Shown piece after piece: positions 1-8,585 of a stretch of 46,814 nt of DNA. The position numbers and the translations under genes are program-made. This DNA comes from Ardenticatenaceae bacterium. Its GTDB lineage: Bacteria > Chloroflexota > Anaerolineae > Promineifilales > Promineifilaceae. The notes beneath the pieces are model-generated. The model was not told the origin of the DNA. It worked only from the letters and a program-made list of their open reading frames with translations, and did no database searches. Positions within the stretch are counted from its first letter, which is position 1. The number at the start of each line of letters is the position of its first letter. Where the stretch lies: the NCBI GenBank assembly GCA_020634215.1, contig JACKCD010000052.1, positions 1 to 46,814 of the forward strand, read 5' to 3'.

Positions 1-1121
1 TGGCCTATGTGCAGACGATGGAAGGGTTTGGCACGCGCCACAGCTTTAGTGTGACCGACCGGGCCGATTTTGGGGTGGGGGCGGCGCGGACGTGGATTTT
101 TAATGAGTTTACGCGGGTGGGAAACGGCCGTTTGCAGGTCGAATATGATGATTTCCCCGTCTCCTTCGACGGCGTGGACTGGCCGCAGCGCAACGTGGTT
201 GCCACCCTGCCTGGCACCGGTACCCATCCTGGCGTGGTGGTGCTAATGGCTCACTACGATTCTCGTACTATTGAAGTGAATGACGGGTTTGCCCGCGCCC
301 CGGGAGCCAACGACAACGCTTCTGGCGTGTCGGTGCTGCTGGAAGTGGCGCGGCTGCTCAGTTCCCGCTTTTGGAACCAAGACATCGTTTTTGTGGCCTT
401 TGCCGCCGAGGAGCAGGGAACGCACGGCAGCCGCCATTTTGTGGCCGATAAAATGCTGGATGGCTGGTTGGTGGATGCAGCATTGAACAACGATATTGTG
501 GGCGGCCGGCCGGGGATTCCCCAATCTATTCGCGTCTTTGCCGCCGCGCCGGACACGTCCCCGGCGCAGCAGTTGGCGCGGTATGTGGATTATGTGGCGG
601 GGCTGTATATTCCGACGTTTGGAACGGCCGTTCAGGACGTTGCCGACCGTGAAGGGCGTTTTAGCGACCACATTCGCTTTTTGAACGCCGGTATTCCCGC
701 CCTGCGGCTAACAGAATCGCAGGAAGACCCGACCTACCAGCACAACGGGCTGGATACGGCGGATCGGATTGATTACAACTATTTGCGCCAGGCGGTGCAG
801 CTAAATCTAGTGACGGTTGCCAACATCATTGGCGCACCGGCGCGGCCGGCCCCGCCGAATGTGGCGCAAATGGAGCTACAGGGGGCGTATTTACTTACCT
901 GGGTGCCGGACGTGCAGGCGGCAGGCTATGCCATTTCCTTCCGCCCCCTCGGTTCACCGACCTTTGAGCCGTTTCGTTTGGTGGGGATCAACGAGGCGGG
1001 TAATGTGGCGCTGACGGGGCTGAACCCGAATGTGGAGTATGGGGTGAGTATGGCGGCGATTGGGGAAAACGGCCGTTTGTCCCTCTTCTCGCCGGAAATT
1101 TTTGTGGGGCCGTTTCCGTAG
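1..1121 (+). CDS. M28-family zinc metallopeptidase, 5' end outside window
   Basis: The reading frame is open to the left edge, so the true start lies upstream; the first usable in-window start is GTG at 9, and residue numbers below count from it. The metal-site pattern of family M28 aminopeptidases is visible: HYD (H82, D84), GANDN (D102), the catalytic EE pair (E134-E135) in AAEEQGTHGS, and a late histidine in QHNG (H245). The C-terminal ~90 residues (from about 280) look like a fibronectin-III-type beta domain, which is common in secreted M28 enzymes. A secretion signal would be in the missing part. The expected role is extracellular peptide hydrolysis; the substrate cannot be told. The next gene starts two bases after the stop, so the two may be co-transcribed. 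Fold assignment is firm, specificity unknown. Confidence 0.88.
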   Translation, partial: AYVQTMEGFGTRHSFSVTDRADFGVGAARTWIFNEFTRVGNGRLQVEYDDFPVSFDGVDWPQRNVVATLPGTGTHPGVVVLMAHYDSRTIEVNDGFARAPGANDNASGVSVLLEVARLLSSRFWNQDIVFVAFAAEEQGTHGSRHFVADKMLDGWLVDAALNNDIVGGRPGIPQSIRVFAAAPDTSPAQQLARYVDYVAGLYIPTFGTAVQDVADREGRFSDHIRFLNAGIPALRLTESQEDPTYQHNGLDTADRIDYNYLRQAVQLNLVTVANIIGAPARPAPPNVAQMELQGAYLLTWVPDVQAAGYAISFRPLGSPTFEPFRLVGINEAGNVALTGLNPNVEYGVSMAAIGENGRLSLFSPEIFVGPFP

Positions 1122-1123
1122 AC

Positions 1124-1963
1124 ATGATGCCCATCCTTTCCCACATTCAAGCCAGACCCCTCCTGACAGCGCGGGATCGAGGAGAAACGGCCGTTTCCAC
1201 CTCGCTCGATTTGGGCATGAAAACGGCCGTTTTGTCCCTCACGCCCACTCATTTGCGCTTGCCCGACGGCCAGCAGCTTGCCTGGGTGCAGGTGGAGGAG
1301 ATTGCCGCCAGTGAAAATAGCTGCTATTTGGTCGAGGACGACGACATCCACAAAATACAGTTCTTTTCCGAAGCGTTTAACCGCGCCTACAGCCTTTACC
1401 CCACCCACAGCGCCCCCACCATGCTGGTAGCTGGCTTCCCCATGCACCGCATTAAAGACACCGACCCCTGGCGCGACACCCAGGCCAAAATTCAGGCGGT
1501 GCAGCCCATGGGCAGCGTGCTGGATTGCAACATGGGGTTGGGCTACACCGCCATTCAGGCCGCCGAACGTGCTGACCACGTGACAACGATTGAGCTTGAC
1601 CCCACCGTGGTCGAAGTTTGCGGCTGTAACCCGTGGTCGCAGCCGCTGTTTGACAACCCCAAAATCACCCGGCTGCTGGGCGACAGTTTTGACGTGGTGG
1701 AGACGATGGCCGACGGCCGTTTTTCCTGCATCATCCACGATCCGCCCACTTTTAGCCTGGCGGGACATCTCTATTCGGCTGACTTTTACCGGGAGCTGTG
1801 GCGACTGCTCAAACCAAAGGGGCGCGTTTTCCACTACATTGGCGACCCCGACAGCCGTTCTGGTCGCACCGTCACGCGAGGGGTGGTGCGTCGCCTACAG
1901 GAAGTGGGATTTCGTCAGGTCAAACCCGCCCCACGCGCCTTTGGCGTGGTGGCGTATAAATAA
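1124..1963 (+). CDS. SAM-dependent methyltransferase-like protein, COG2521 type
   Basis: The 279-residue protein has a class I methyltransferase core. The SAM-binding motif is LDCNMGLGYTA (about residues 130-140), followed by an acidic strand-2 end (TIELDP) and a post-motif IIHDPPTFSLAG with the DPP signature. The C-terminal half ends in a GVVRRLQEVGF strand/helix pair. The pattern LGYTAI...ELDP...NPWS...HDPPxFSLAG...LYSxxFYxEL is what I recall for COG2521 predicted methyltransferases. The substrate is not known; an RNA or small molecule is possible. The start is two bases after the upstream stop; ATG 1127 is an equally good alternative. Two ACGGCCGT palindromes lie in the N-terminal coding part (1187, 1223) and encode TAV tripeptides. 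Confidence 0.78.
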   Translation: MMPILSHIQARPLLTARDRGETAVSTSLDLGMKTAVLSLTPTHLRLPDGQQLAWVQVEEIAASENSCYLVEDDDIHKIQFFSEAFNRAYSLYPTHSAPTMLVAGFPMHRIKDTDPWRDTQAKIQAVQPMGSVLDCNMGLGYTAIQAAERADHVTTIELDPTVVEVCGCNPWSQPLFDNPKITRLLGDSFDVVETMADGRFSCIIHDPPTFSLAGHLYSADFYRELWRLLKPKGRVFHYIGDPDSRSGRTVTRGVVRRLQEVGFRQVKPAPRAFGVVAYK

Positions 1964-1985
1964 TTGGTTATTCACGGAGTTTCTG

Positions 1986-2369
1986 ATGATCACAAAGAAC
2001 GTTTGGCTGCTGATAGTAGGTTGTTTTATTTTATTGGCGGCTGGCTGTGGGCAAGAAACGGCCGTTTCTCCCACGCCCACCCCTGCTTTCCCCGGCCCAA
2101 CCTTCATCCTCTTCTACACCAATAATTGACCACCCTGAGCGCAAATGCAGCCCATCGTGAATGAGCTGGAAGAAGAATTTGCCGGGCAAGTTGCTTTTTA
2201 TCGCCTGAACGTCGAAGAGCCGGAACAGGCGCAGATTCAGCAGCAATATGGGCTACGTGGTCATCCCTCGGTTCTTGTTTTGGATGGAGATGGGCAGCCC
2301 AATGCCCAATTTGTGGGGGTGGTTGAGGTGGAAAGGCTGCAGGAGGCATTAACGGCCGTTATTCCCTAG
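1986..2369 (+). CDS. Thioredoxin-like lipoprotein, candidate UxxU selenoprotein (two in-frame TGA)
   Basis: Read through two TGA codons, this is one 127-residue frame. ATG 1986 follows an SD-like cggag. Residues 1-20 form a lipoprotein signal peptide ending in lipobox LAAGC (C20). A short Pro/Thr linker leads to FILFYTNN, then TGA (2127-2129, position 48), Pro-Pro, TGA (2136-2138, position 51), then AQMQPIVNELEEEF and the rest of a thioredoxin fold, including a cis-Pro-like GHPSVLVLDGDG and the final helix. The TGAs fall exactly on the two cysteines of the expected CPPC motif, and nothing else in the frame is damaged. TGA is the ordinary stop elsewhere (uppP, the methyltransferase at 11673, the gene at 41064). 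A weak stem (CAGC 2148-2151 with GCTG 2165-2168) lies downstream, but I cannot claim a bacterial SECIS element. Without recoding, only a 47-residue peptide is made. The alternative is a pseudogene. Confidence 0.7.
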
Positions 2370-2392
2370 CAGCCTATCAGAGAAGTTAGAGG

Positions 2393-2440
2393 AGATTGGA
2401 GATTGGAGATTAGAGATTTTGAATCTCCAATTTCTAATTC
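2393..2440. repeat. GATTGGAGATT-type interspersed repeat
   Basis: A purine-rich direct repeat of GGAGATTGGAGATT units followed by a short inverted copy (AATCTCCAAT). It lies between the thioredoxin gene and the SDR gene. Related stretches occur at 29868-29905, 30041-30076 and 42256-42290, plus a single unit near 20553. Confidence 0.75.
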
Positions 2441-2457
2441 CCTCTAAAGGAAACAGT

Positions 2458-3207
2458 ATGACAACTGAAAAACCATTGGCCGGAAAAGTGGCCGTTGTAA
2501 CAGGTGCCGGCCGGGGGATTGGCAAGGCAATTGCGCTGGGGTTTGCGGCGGCAGGAGCATCTGTGGGATGCGGGGCGCGAACGGCCGTTGAGCTAACCCA
2601 AACCGTGGGTGACATTGAGGCTGCCGGTGGGCGAGCGTTGGCGGTGGTGGGGGATGTGGCGGAGGAAACGGCCGTTTTCCAGCTCATCAACCAGACCGCT
2701 GCCGCCTTTGGCGGGCTAGATATTTTGGTCATTAACGCGGGGATGAGTCCGGCAAAAACGGCCGTTGCCGACAGCAACCCTGCCGACTGGCAGCGCACCC
2801 TCGAAGTCAACCTGCTCGGTGCCTACCACTGCACCCGTGCCGCCATTCCCCACCTGCAGGCCCGTGGCGGCGGCAAAATCATCACCGTTGGCTCCGGGTT
2901 GGGGCATCGCGGGCTGGCTGGCGGCTCCGCCTATGCCGTTTCCAAAGCCGGGCTGTGGATGTTCACCCGCGTGCTGGCGCAAGAACTGTGGCCCGACAAT
3001 ATTAGTGTTAATGAACTCATCCCCGGTCCCGTTGACACCGCCATGACCTCTACCGGCCCCAGCAACCCCGACAGTGTAGCCAGCATCAGCGGCGAATGGA
3101 TGAAGCAGCCGAAAGATGTGGTGCCATTGGCACTCTTTTTAGCTACCCAGCCCACCATCGGCCCTACTGCCCAAAGCTTTAGCCTGATGCGGCGCGATTG
3201 GGCATAA
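2458..3207 (+). CDS. Short-chain dehydrogenase/reductase (SDR)
   Basis: A 249-residue classical SDR. It has the Rossmann cofactor motif TGAGRGIGKA near the N-terminus, INAG at the strand-4 position (the usual NNAG), a serine in ITVGSG, and the catalytic YAVSK tetrad segment. After these comes PGPVDT, as in the family. ATG 2458 is chosen because AAAGGA sits a few bases upstream; an in-frame extension to 2419 would run into the repeat. Three palindromes interrupt the coding sequence (2581, 2668, 2758), each read as TAV. An NAD(P)-dependent oxidoreductase is certain in fold; the substrate is unknown. No operon partner is evident, since the next gene is convergent. Confidence 0.9.
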   Translation: MTTEKPLAGKVAVVTGAGRGIGKAIALGFAAAGASVGCGARTAVELTQTVGDIEAAGGRALAVVGDVAEETAVFQLINQTAAAFGGLDILVINAGMSPAKTAVADSNPADWQRTLEVNLLGAYHCTRAAIPHLQARGGGKIITVGSGLGHRGLAGGSAYAVSKAGLWMFTRVLAQELWPDNISVNELIPGPVDTAMTSTGPSNPDSVASISGEWMKQPKDVVPLALFLATQPTIGPTAQSFSLMRRDWA

Positions 3208-3263
3208 TTCGTAGGGTTGAGACATGCCTCACCTACTCATTTATTTGTATTTTTGCTCTGCAA

Positions 3264-4235
3264 TCAACGAGCCTGTAAATCAATAATGACCTTGCCCTGT
3301 GCCCGTTTTGTTTCGACGTAGCGCATGGCTTCGGCGACTTCGGCCAAGGGGTAGCAGCGGTCAATGACAGAGCGAATCCGCCCAGCAGCTAGCATGTCGG
3401 CCAGGAAAGCAAGGTCATCTTTGACGATGTGGGCCATCAGAGGGGCGATCTCTTTGCCGGTGATTTTGCTGGAGAGTGCGCCCAGGGTCATGACCTGCAA
3501 CATGCGGGGCATGGTGGTGAAACCCGCAACAATCGCTTTGCCGTTGGGGTTGAGGGCGAGGTTGTAGGCGGCTACGGATTTGTTGCCGACGGCATCGTAA
3601 ATGAGGTCATAGCAACGGCCGTTTTTCGTAAAATCTTCCTGCGTATAATCAATCACATGGTCGGCCCCAATGGCGCGAACCATTTCCAGGTTGCGTGTGC
3701 TGCAAACGGCCGTTACCTCCGCCCCCCACGCCTTTGCAATCTGCACCGCATACGTCCCCACGCCACCCGATGCCCCATTGACCACCACATGCTGTCCCGC
3801 TTGCAGATTAGCTTTGTCCCGCAACCCTTGCAAAGCGGTCAGCCCTGCCACCGGCACTGCGGCGGCATCGGCAAAGGAAACATTTTCTGGTTTATGGACT
3901 AGCAGCTTTTCCGGCACCGCCACATACTCGGCAAACCCACCTGCGCCAATGTCACTAAAGACAGCATCGCCGGGCTGGAATTCCGTTACATCTTTGCCTA
4001 CGGCTTCTACCGTTCCGGCGATGTCGGCTCCTAAACGGCCGTTTTTTGGCACCATCAGCCCCTCACTCAGCCGCACCAAAAACGGCGCACCCCGCATCCG
4101 CCGCCAATCTAGCGGATTCACCGAAGCTGCCACAACCTTGACCAATACATCCTTGTCCCCAACTGTCGGTTTTTCAACCTCCACAAATTGCAATACGTCG
4201 GGGGAACCATATTTGGGAAAAACAACTGCTTTCAT
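3264..4235 (-). CDS. NAD(P)-dependent zinc-free alcohol dehydrogenase / quinone reductase-like (MDR)
   Basis: A 323-residue medium-chain dehydrogenase/reductase of the quinone-oxidoreductase type. It begins MKAVVFPKYGSPDVLQF and has ASVNPLDW, GADIAGTVEAVG, GDAVFSD, the cofactor motif NGASGGVGTYAVQIAK and GADHVIDY. There is no structural zinc-binding cysteine cluster. ATG 4235 is preceded by GAGGTG on the minus strand, so I prefer it over the longer frame reaching 4277. It probably reduces quinones or activated carbonyls with NADPH; the substrate is not predictable. It converges on the SDR gene. The stop is TGA. Confidence 0.9.
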   Translation of the reverse strand: MKAVVFPKYGSPDVLQFVEVEKPTVGDKDVLVKVVAASVNPLDWRRMRGAPFLVRLSEGLMVPKNGRLGADIAGTVEAVGKDVTEFQPGDAVFSDIGAGGFAEYVAVPEKLLVHKPENVSFADAAAVPVAGLTALQGLRDKANLQAGQHVVVNGASGGVGTYAVQIAKAWGAEVTAVCSTRNLEMVRAIGADHVIDYTQEDFTKNGRCYDLIYDAVGNKSVAAYNLALNPNGKAIVAGFTTMPRMLQVMTLGALSSKITGKEIAPLMAHIVKDDLAFLADMLAAGRIRSVIDRCYPLAEVAEAMRYVETKRAQGKVIIDLQAR

Positions 4236-4294
4236 CAAACACCTCTCAAATTTCAAACAAATTGCAAATGGAGTCATCAGAGTCAGGTAATACT

Positions 4295-4555
4295 TTATCC
4301 GCGTTCGTCCGCGTTTGTCCGCGTCCCATCATCCAGACAACAAACAGACAGCAGGGGCAACCCCAAATCCCGCGCTTTTCGCAGTAAGCCATAAAGGGCG
4401 GCTTGATCAGCAACCGGGCCACTTAGCACCGTTTGCCCATTTTCAGCTAACTCAACCGTCAAGCCATCAAACCAACAGCCCCACTGGCCGTCTAAATGGC
4501 CTTTGAGCCGAATTTGATAGTAGGCTGTTTCGGGATTGGGATTTATGTTGCTCAT
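4295..4555 (-). CDS. Small conserved protein of unknown function
   Basis: 86 residues from ATG 4555, which has AGGA eight bases upstream; ATG 4564 is less well placed. Sequence features are YYQIRLKGHLDGQWGCWFDGLTVELAENGQTVLSGPVADQAALYGLL, then LPLLSVCC. I recall small bacterial hypothetical proteins with this pattern, usually starting YQI(R/E)xxGHLDxxWxxWFxG, but no function. The last residues (TRTNADERG) are encoded by the CGCGGACAAACGCGGA repeat, so the natural C-terminus has probably been replaced or extended by repeat insertion. Confidence 0.7.
   Translation of the reverse strand: MSNINPNPETAYYQIRLKGHLDGQWGCWFDGLTVELAENGQTVLSGPVADQAALYGLLRKARDLGLPLLSVCCLDDGTRTNADERG
4297..4326. repeat. 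CGCGGA(C/T)(A/G)AACGCGGA interspersed repeat, copy 1
   Basis: Tandem GCGTTCGTCCGCGTTTGTCC units, related to copies at 10399-10430 (opposite orientation) and 43538-43563. It overlaps the 3' end of the small gene at 4295. Confidence 0.75.
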
Positions 4556-4638
4556 GCCGTTCATCCTATGTGCATCAGAATAGCGGCAAAAGGGGTGTGG
4601 GTATAGACACGAAAGTGTTGTTTGAGGGTGTTAAAGGG

Positions 4639-7249
4639 TTAAAGCAGCCCTAACTCCCGCGCCCGCGCCACCGCTTCGGTGCGCCGCCGCACCCCCAGCT
4701 TGTCAAAAATGCGCCGATTGTGTCCCTTGACGGTATCTATTGCCAGGAAAAGCCGTGTGGCAATTTCCCGATTGGATAGCCCCTGGGCGATGAGGTGCAG
4801 CACTTCGAGTTCGCGGTCGCTAAGGGGGTCAACCAAGGGTTGGGCGGCGGTTTGGGGGGTAAATGCAGCCAGCAGCGTGGCAGCATATTGCTGTAGCGAT
4901 TCACTGAGGGCTGCTGCTTGCTGGATGCGGGTTAGCAGCGCGGCCATCGGCTGGCCTTCGTCAAGAAAGGTTCGCACAAAGTTCTGCGGTTCACCCAAAG
5001 CCAGTGCCGTTGCTAAATGGTGCGCCGCCTCGTCGGCTTCTCCCAGAGCTTCATGCGCCAACGCTTGCAGCACCAGCACCTTGAGCCGTTGGTCGTGCCA
5101 CGCCTTGGCCTCCATTTGCTGGCGCAGCGGTTCCAGCAAACCCAGGGCGGCAGCGGCATTGCCCTGGGCTAGGTGAACACGGGCAAGGGTGAGCGGGTGG
5201 TTTTGGGCAAGGGAAACGGCCGTTTCTCCCTCACCCCTTCGCAGCAGCACCGCAACCTGCAACGCTACTACCTCCCCCAATTGCCTCTCAAACCGGTGCT
5301 GCTGTGCCGTTTGCCCCGCCTGCGCCACAATCGCTACCGCCTCGTCCACCTCCCCCAGTGCCAGCTTGAGCCGCGCCAAAAAGAGGTCGCTCATCACGCT
5401 GCGGTCAATGCGGCTGCCAAACTGCCGTGCCAGCGGCGCGTTTTGCTCCCAATAGCGTTGGGCAGCGTCCAACGCATTCCACTCATAATGAATCCGCGCC
5501 AAACCGAGGAACGCTTCGCACATCGGCAGCGGCGGCGGCTCGCCCACCGCTTGCAGCAGGTGTTGATAGGTTTGCGCCGCCTGCTGAAGCTGGTTGTTTC
5601 CCTCCTGAATGCTGCCAATTCCCAGCGTAGACATCATAGCGATGATTTTATGCCCGATTGCCACCGCTTTGGCCTGGGCTTCGGCATAGGCGCGGCCAGC
5701 AGCAGCGCGGTCGCCTTGCAGCAGGTAGGCGTAGCCCAAATTCCAGCTAATGGAGGCACGCACCCCCACGTTGTTGGGGTCGAGGTATGCTAGAGCGCGG
5801 TGGGCCTGGGTAATGATGGTTTCGGCCTGGTGGGTTGCCACGCCCACGGTGGCGCGAATGGAGGCAATGCGGCCGATGAGGTCGCGGGTTTCTGCACGTC
5901 TTGCGCCTTAGGTAATATATAACATTTTTTTCGGCGGCCTGCACCTTTTCTTCAATGGTTGCCAGTTGGCTGACGGCGAGCAAGGTGGAGGCGTAGGTGA
6001 TTAAAAGGGAGGGACGGGTGGCAAAAACGGCCGTTTCCAGCGACTGCAACCAATGCAAAATCGGCACCGCCCCACCGCGAAATTGCAGCGACGGCCCCCT
6101 GGCATCAATCAGGTATTCAGCGCGGTCAATGTCGTGGGCGGCGGTGGCGTGGTGAAACGACTCTATTTCCAGATCGTTGGCTTCATACCATTTGCTGGCG
6201 CGAAGATGCAGCCGTGTGATAAGCTGTTCCCCTTGCTGCTGTAGCCGCTGACGCAGCAAATCGGCAAAGAGGTGGTGATAGCGATACCAGCGGCGTTGGC
6301 CGTCTAGCGGAATGAGGAAGAGGTTGGCTTGCTCCAAATGGGCGAGCGTTTCCTGCCCAGAAATGGCGGCGTTGGCGAGAACAGCATCACACAGGGGGGC
6401 GCAGAGGCGGTCAAGAACGGCCGTTTGCAGCAAAAACGTCTGCACATCTTCCGGCTGCTGCTGCAAAACCTCCTCCACCAGATAATCCAGCACAAAGCGG
6501 TGGCTGCCGCTAAACGAAGCGATAAATTGCTCCGTATCTGCCTGCCCTTGCAGTGCCAGCGCCGCCAACTGTAGCCCGGCAATCCACCCCTCGGTGCGGC
6601 TTTCCAACGCCGCAATAGCGGCCGTTGTCAGCCGCAGCCCCATCACCTCGCGCAAAAATTGGGCGGACTCCACTTGGTTAAAGCGCAACTCATGCCCCCG
6701 TAGCTCCACAAGCTGGTTTTGCGCCCGCAGCCGTGCCAATGGCAGCGGCGGATCTTCCCGTGTGGCGATGACCACCTGCATTTGTGGCGGCATGTATTGC
6801 AGCAAAAAAGCGACTGCTTCATCAATGGTTGGGGCATCCAGCCGGTGGTAATCATCCAGCACGAGGATAAAGGGAACCGTGACGGGGGCGATGTCCTGCA
6901 CCAGTGCTTTGGCAAAGGCGGTGGCTGGCAGCGGTTGGTTGGCTTGCAGCAGTTGCCTGAGTGAGCTTTGGGCGTTGGGCAACGGCCGTATTGCCAGGGC
7001 CAGATAGGCAAAAAATTGGGTCGGATTGCTGTCGTCGCCGTCCAGCGACACCCAGCAGACGGTTTTGTCTGTTTGCTGCCGCAGCCAACTGGTAAGCAGG
7101 GTTGTTTTGCCGTACCCGGCCGGGGCGGAGACAAGCAGCAGCCGGGTCTGTGGCTGCCCGGCCAGCTTTGCCAACAGATGGGGTCGCCCGACTTGCTCGG
7201 CGCGGTTGGGGGGCATGTAGAGTTTGGTAGGCAGCAGGGTATCGAACAT
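4639..7249 (-). pseudogene. MalT-like LuxR-family ATP-dependent regulator, split by frame break
   Basis: Two overlapping frames together make one LAL-type regulator of about 870 residues. The N-terminal part (start ATG 7249, MFDTLLPTKLYMPP) has a Walker A motif SAPAGYGKTTLL, a Walker-B-like FILVLDDYH, and the winged-helix ATPase module typical of STAND regulators. The C-terminal part (to 4639) has TPR-like helices and a LuxR HTH ending LSDRELEVLHLIAQGLSNR, IATRLFLAIDTVKGH. The frames separate near 5885-5935. Homologous reading leaves the first frame after VQAAE and resumes at AETRDLIGRIASIRA in the +1 frame. Between them lies an AT-rich stretch with an A7 run and an in-frame TAA in the receiving frame. 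Simple slippage on A7 would hit that TAA, so I favour a small insertion/mutation. Two separate polypeptides remain possible. Confidence 0.75.
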
Positions 7250-7368
7250 GGGGGGATTGTAGCGGGAAAGGGGGGCGGAGGACAAACGGCCGTTTGTAAC
7301 CCGCATTTTAACGTTGCTGCACTAAGATACCGCTTGGGTGAGCGTTCAGATTGTTGAACATGATATCA

Positions 7369-7408
7369 AAAACGTCTCCGCTACGGGAAAAACCTCCCGC
7401 AGCGTTTT
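7369..7408. other. Interrupted inverted repeat upstream of tgt
   Basis: An inner stem CGCTaCGGGA / TCCCGcAGCG closes on an A-rich loop, and an outer AAAACG / CGTTTT pairs after a 4-base bulge. It lies between the divergent regulator and tgt. It could be a transcription terminator or an attenuator-like structure; the sequence does not decide. Confidence 0.5.
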
Positions 7409-7430
7409 ATGCTGCATTGGGGAGAAATGG

Positions 7431-7436
7431 TATAAT
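7431..7436 (+). promoter_or_regulatory. Candidate -10 box for tgt
   Basis: A perfect TATAAT lies nine bases before the preferred tgt start (ATG 7445). Transcription from it would start at or next to the ATG, suggesting a leaderless or near-leaderless mRNA. No convincing -35 box is seen. Confidence 0.45.
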
Positions 7437-7444
7437 GATTGGCT

Positions 7445-8572
7445 ATGGCTTTTGAGTTTTCATTTGAGATTGAGGCAGAGGATCCCCAAACGGGGGGGCG
7501 TAACGGCCGTTTAGCCACCCCCCACGGCATCCTCCAAACCCCCGTATTCGCCCCCGTTGGCACCCAAGGCACCGTCAAAGCGATGCGCCCCGATGAATTG
7601 GTAACGCTAGGAGCAACCCTTGTTCTCAGCAACACCTACCACCTTTACCTGCGCCCCGGCGACGAACTGGTGCGCGATTTGGGCGGTCTGCACCACTTTA
7701 TGCAGTGGAACGGCCCCATCCTCACCGACAGCGGCGGCTTTCAGGTCTTTAGCCTCAGCCAGACCCGCAAAATTGATGATGAGGGCGTGACCTTTCAATC
7801 CCACCACGACGGTTCCTATCATCGCTTTACCCCGGAAAAGAGCATTGCCATCCAGGAAAATTTGGGAGCCGACATCATCATGGCCTTTGATGAATGTCCA
7901 CCCCCCACCGACTATGAGTACGTCAAGCGGTCACTGGTGCGAACCCACGCTTGGGCGCAGCGGTGCGTGGCGGCCAAAACGCGGGGAGATCAGGCCCTGT
8001 TTGGCATTGTCCAGGGGGGCATTTTCCCCGACCTTCGCGCCCAAAGTGCGGAATTTTTGCTGGGGCTGGATTTGCCCGGCTACGCCATTGGCGGGCTGGC
8101 GGTGGGTGAGTCCAAGAGCGAAATGTACACCGTGCTGGATCAGATGAACCCCATTTTGCCGCGCCACAAGCCCCGCTATTTGATGGGGGTGGGTGCGCCG
8201 GAGGATTTGGTGAACGGAGTGCTGCGTGGGGTGGATGTTTTTGACTGTGTGCTGCCCACGCGGCTGGCTCGCCATAACACGGCACTCATCAAGGGGGGCA
8301 AGCTCAATTTGCGGAACGCCCGCTTTGAGCGTGACCCGCTGCCCATTGATGAAGGGTGTGACTGCTACACCTGCCAAACGTTTAGCCGCGCCTATTTGCG
8401 CCATTTGGTGAAGGCCAATGAAATTTTGGGTCACATTCTGCTGACCACCCACAACATCCACTTTTTGCTGGAGCTGATGCGGCAGATGCGGGAAGCGATT
8501 GCGGCGGGGCAATTACGGCCGTTTGCCGACGAGTTTTTGCAACATTATCCAGCCGTTGCTGTGACAACGTAG
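7445..8572 (+). CDS. tgt: Queuine/preQ1 tRNA-ribosyltransferase (tRNA-guanine transglycosylase)
   Basis: 375 residues from ATG 7445; a TTG start at 7439 is the alternative. Bacterial TGT signatures are present in order: TPVFAPVGTQGTVKAM, LSNTYHLYLRPG, ILTDSGGFQVFSL with the active-site Asp, GADIIMAFDECPPP, GIVQGGIFPDLR, GLAVGE, YLMGVG, GVDVFDCVLPTR with the nucleophilic Asp, and a zinc site CDCYTCQTF...H. The enzyme swaps guanine-34 for preQ1 in GUN-anticodon tRNAs during queuosine synthesis. Length matches the family. The palindrome at 7503 encodes NGR at the N-terminal position where homologues often have a basic GR turn. No queuosine-pathway neighbour is present. Confidence 0.97.
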   Translation: MAFEFSFEIEAEDPQTGGRNGRLATPHGILQTPVFAPVGTQGTVKAMRPDELVTLGATLVLSNTYHLYLRPGDELVRDLGGLHHFMQWNGPILTDSGGFQVFSLSQTRKIDDEGVTFQSHHDGSYHRFTPEKSIAIQENLGADIIMAFDECPPPTDYEYVKRSLVRTHAWAQRCVAAKTRGDQALFGIVQGGIFPDLRAQSAEFLLGLDLPGYAIGGLAVGESKSEMYTVLDQMNPILPRHKPRYLMGVGAPEDLVNGVLRGVDVFDCVLPTRLARHNTALIKGGKLNLRNARFERDPLPIDEGCDCYTCQTFSRAYLRHLVKANEILGHILLTTHNIHFLLELMRQMREAIAAGQLRPFADEFLQHYPAVAVTT

Positions 8573-8585
8573 GTTTTTGTTTTTT

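Noticed and set aside
2127..2138. General reassignment of TGA to a sense codon as the cause of the two internal TGAs
   Set aside because: Many genes here end in TGA at the expected family length (uppP, the methyltransferase at 11673, the gene at 41064, hsdM, the MDR gene).
5885..5935. Programmed frameshifting at the A7 run in the MalT-like regulator
   Set aside because: Shifting at the run enters a frame with a TAA a few codons later, before the conserved C-terminal sequence resumes.
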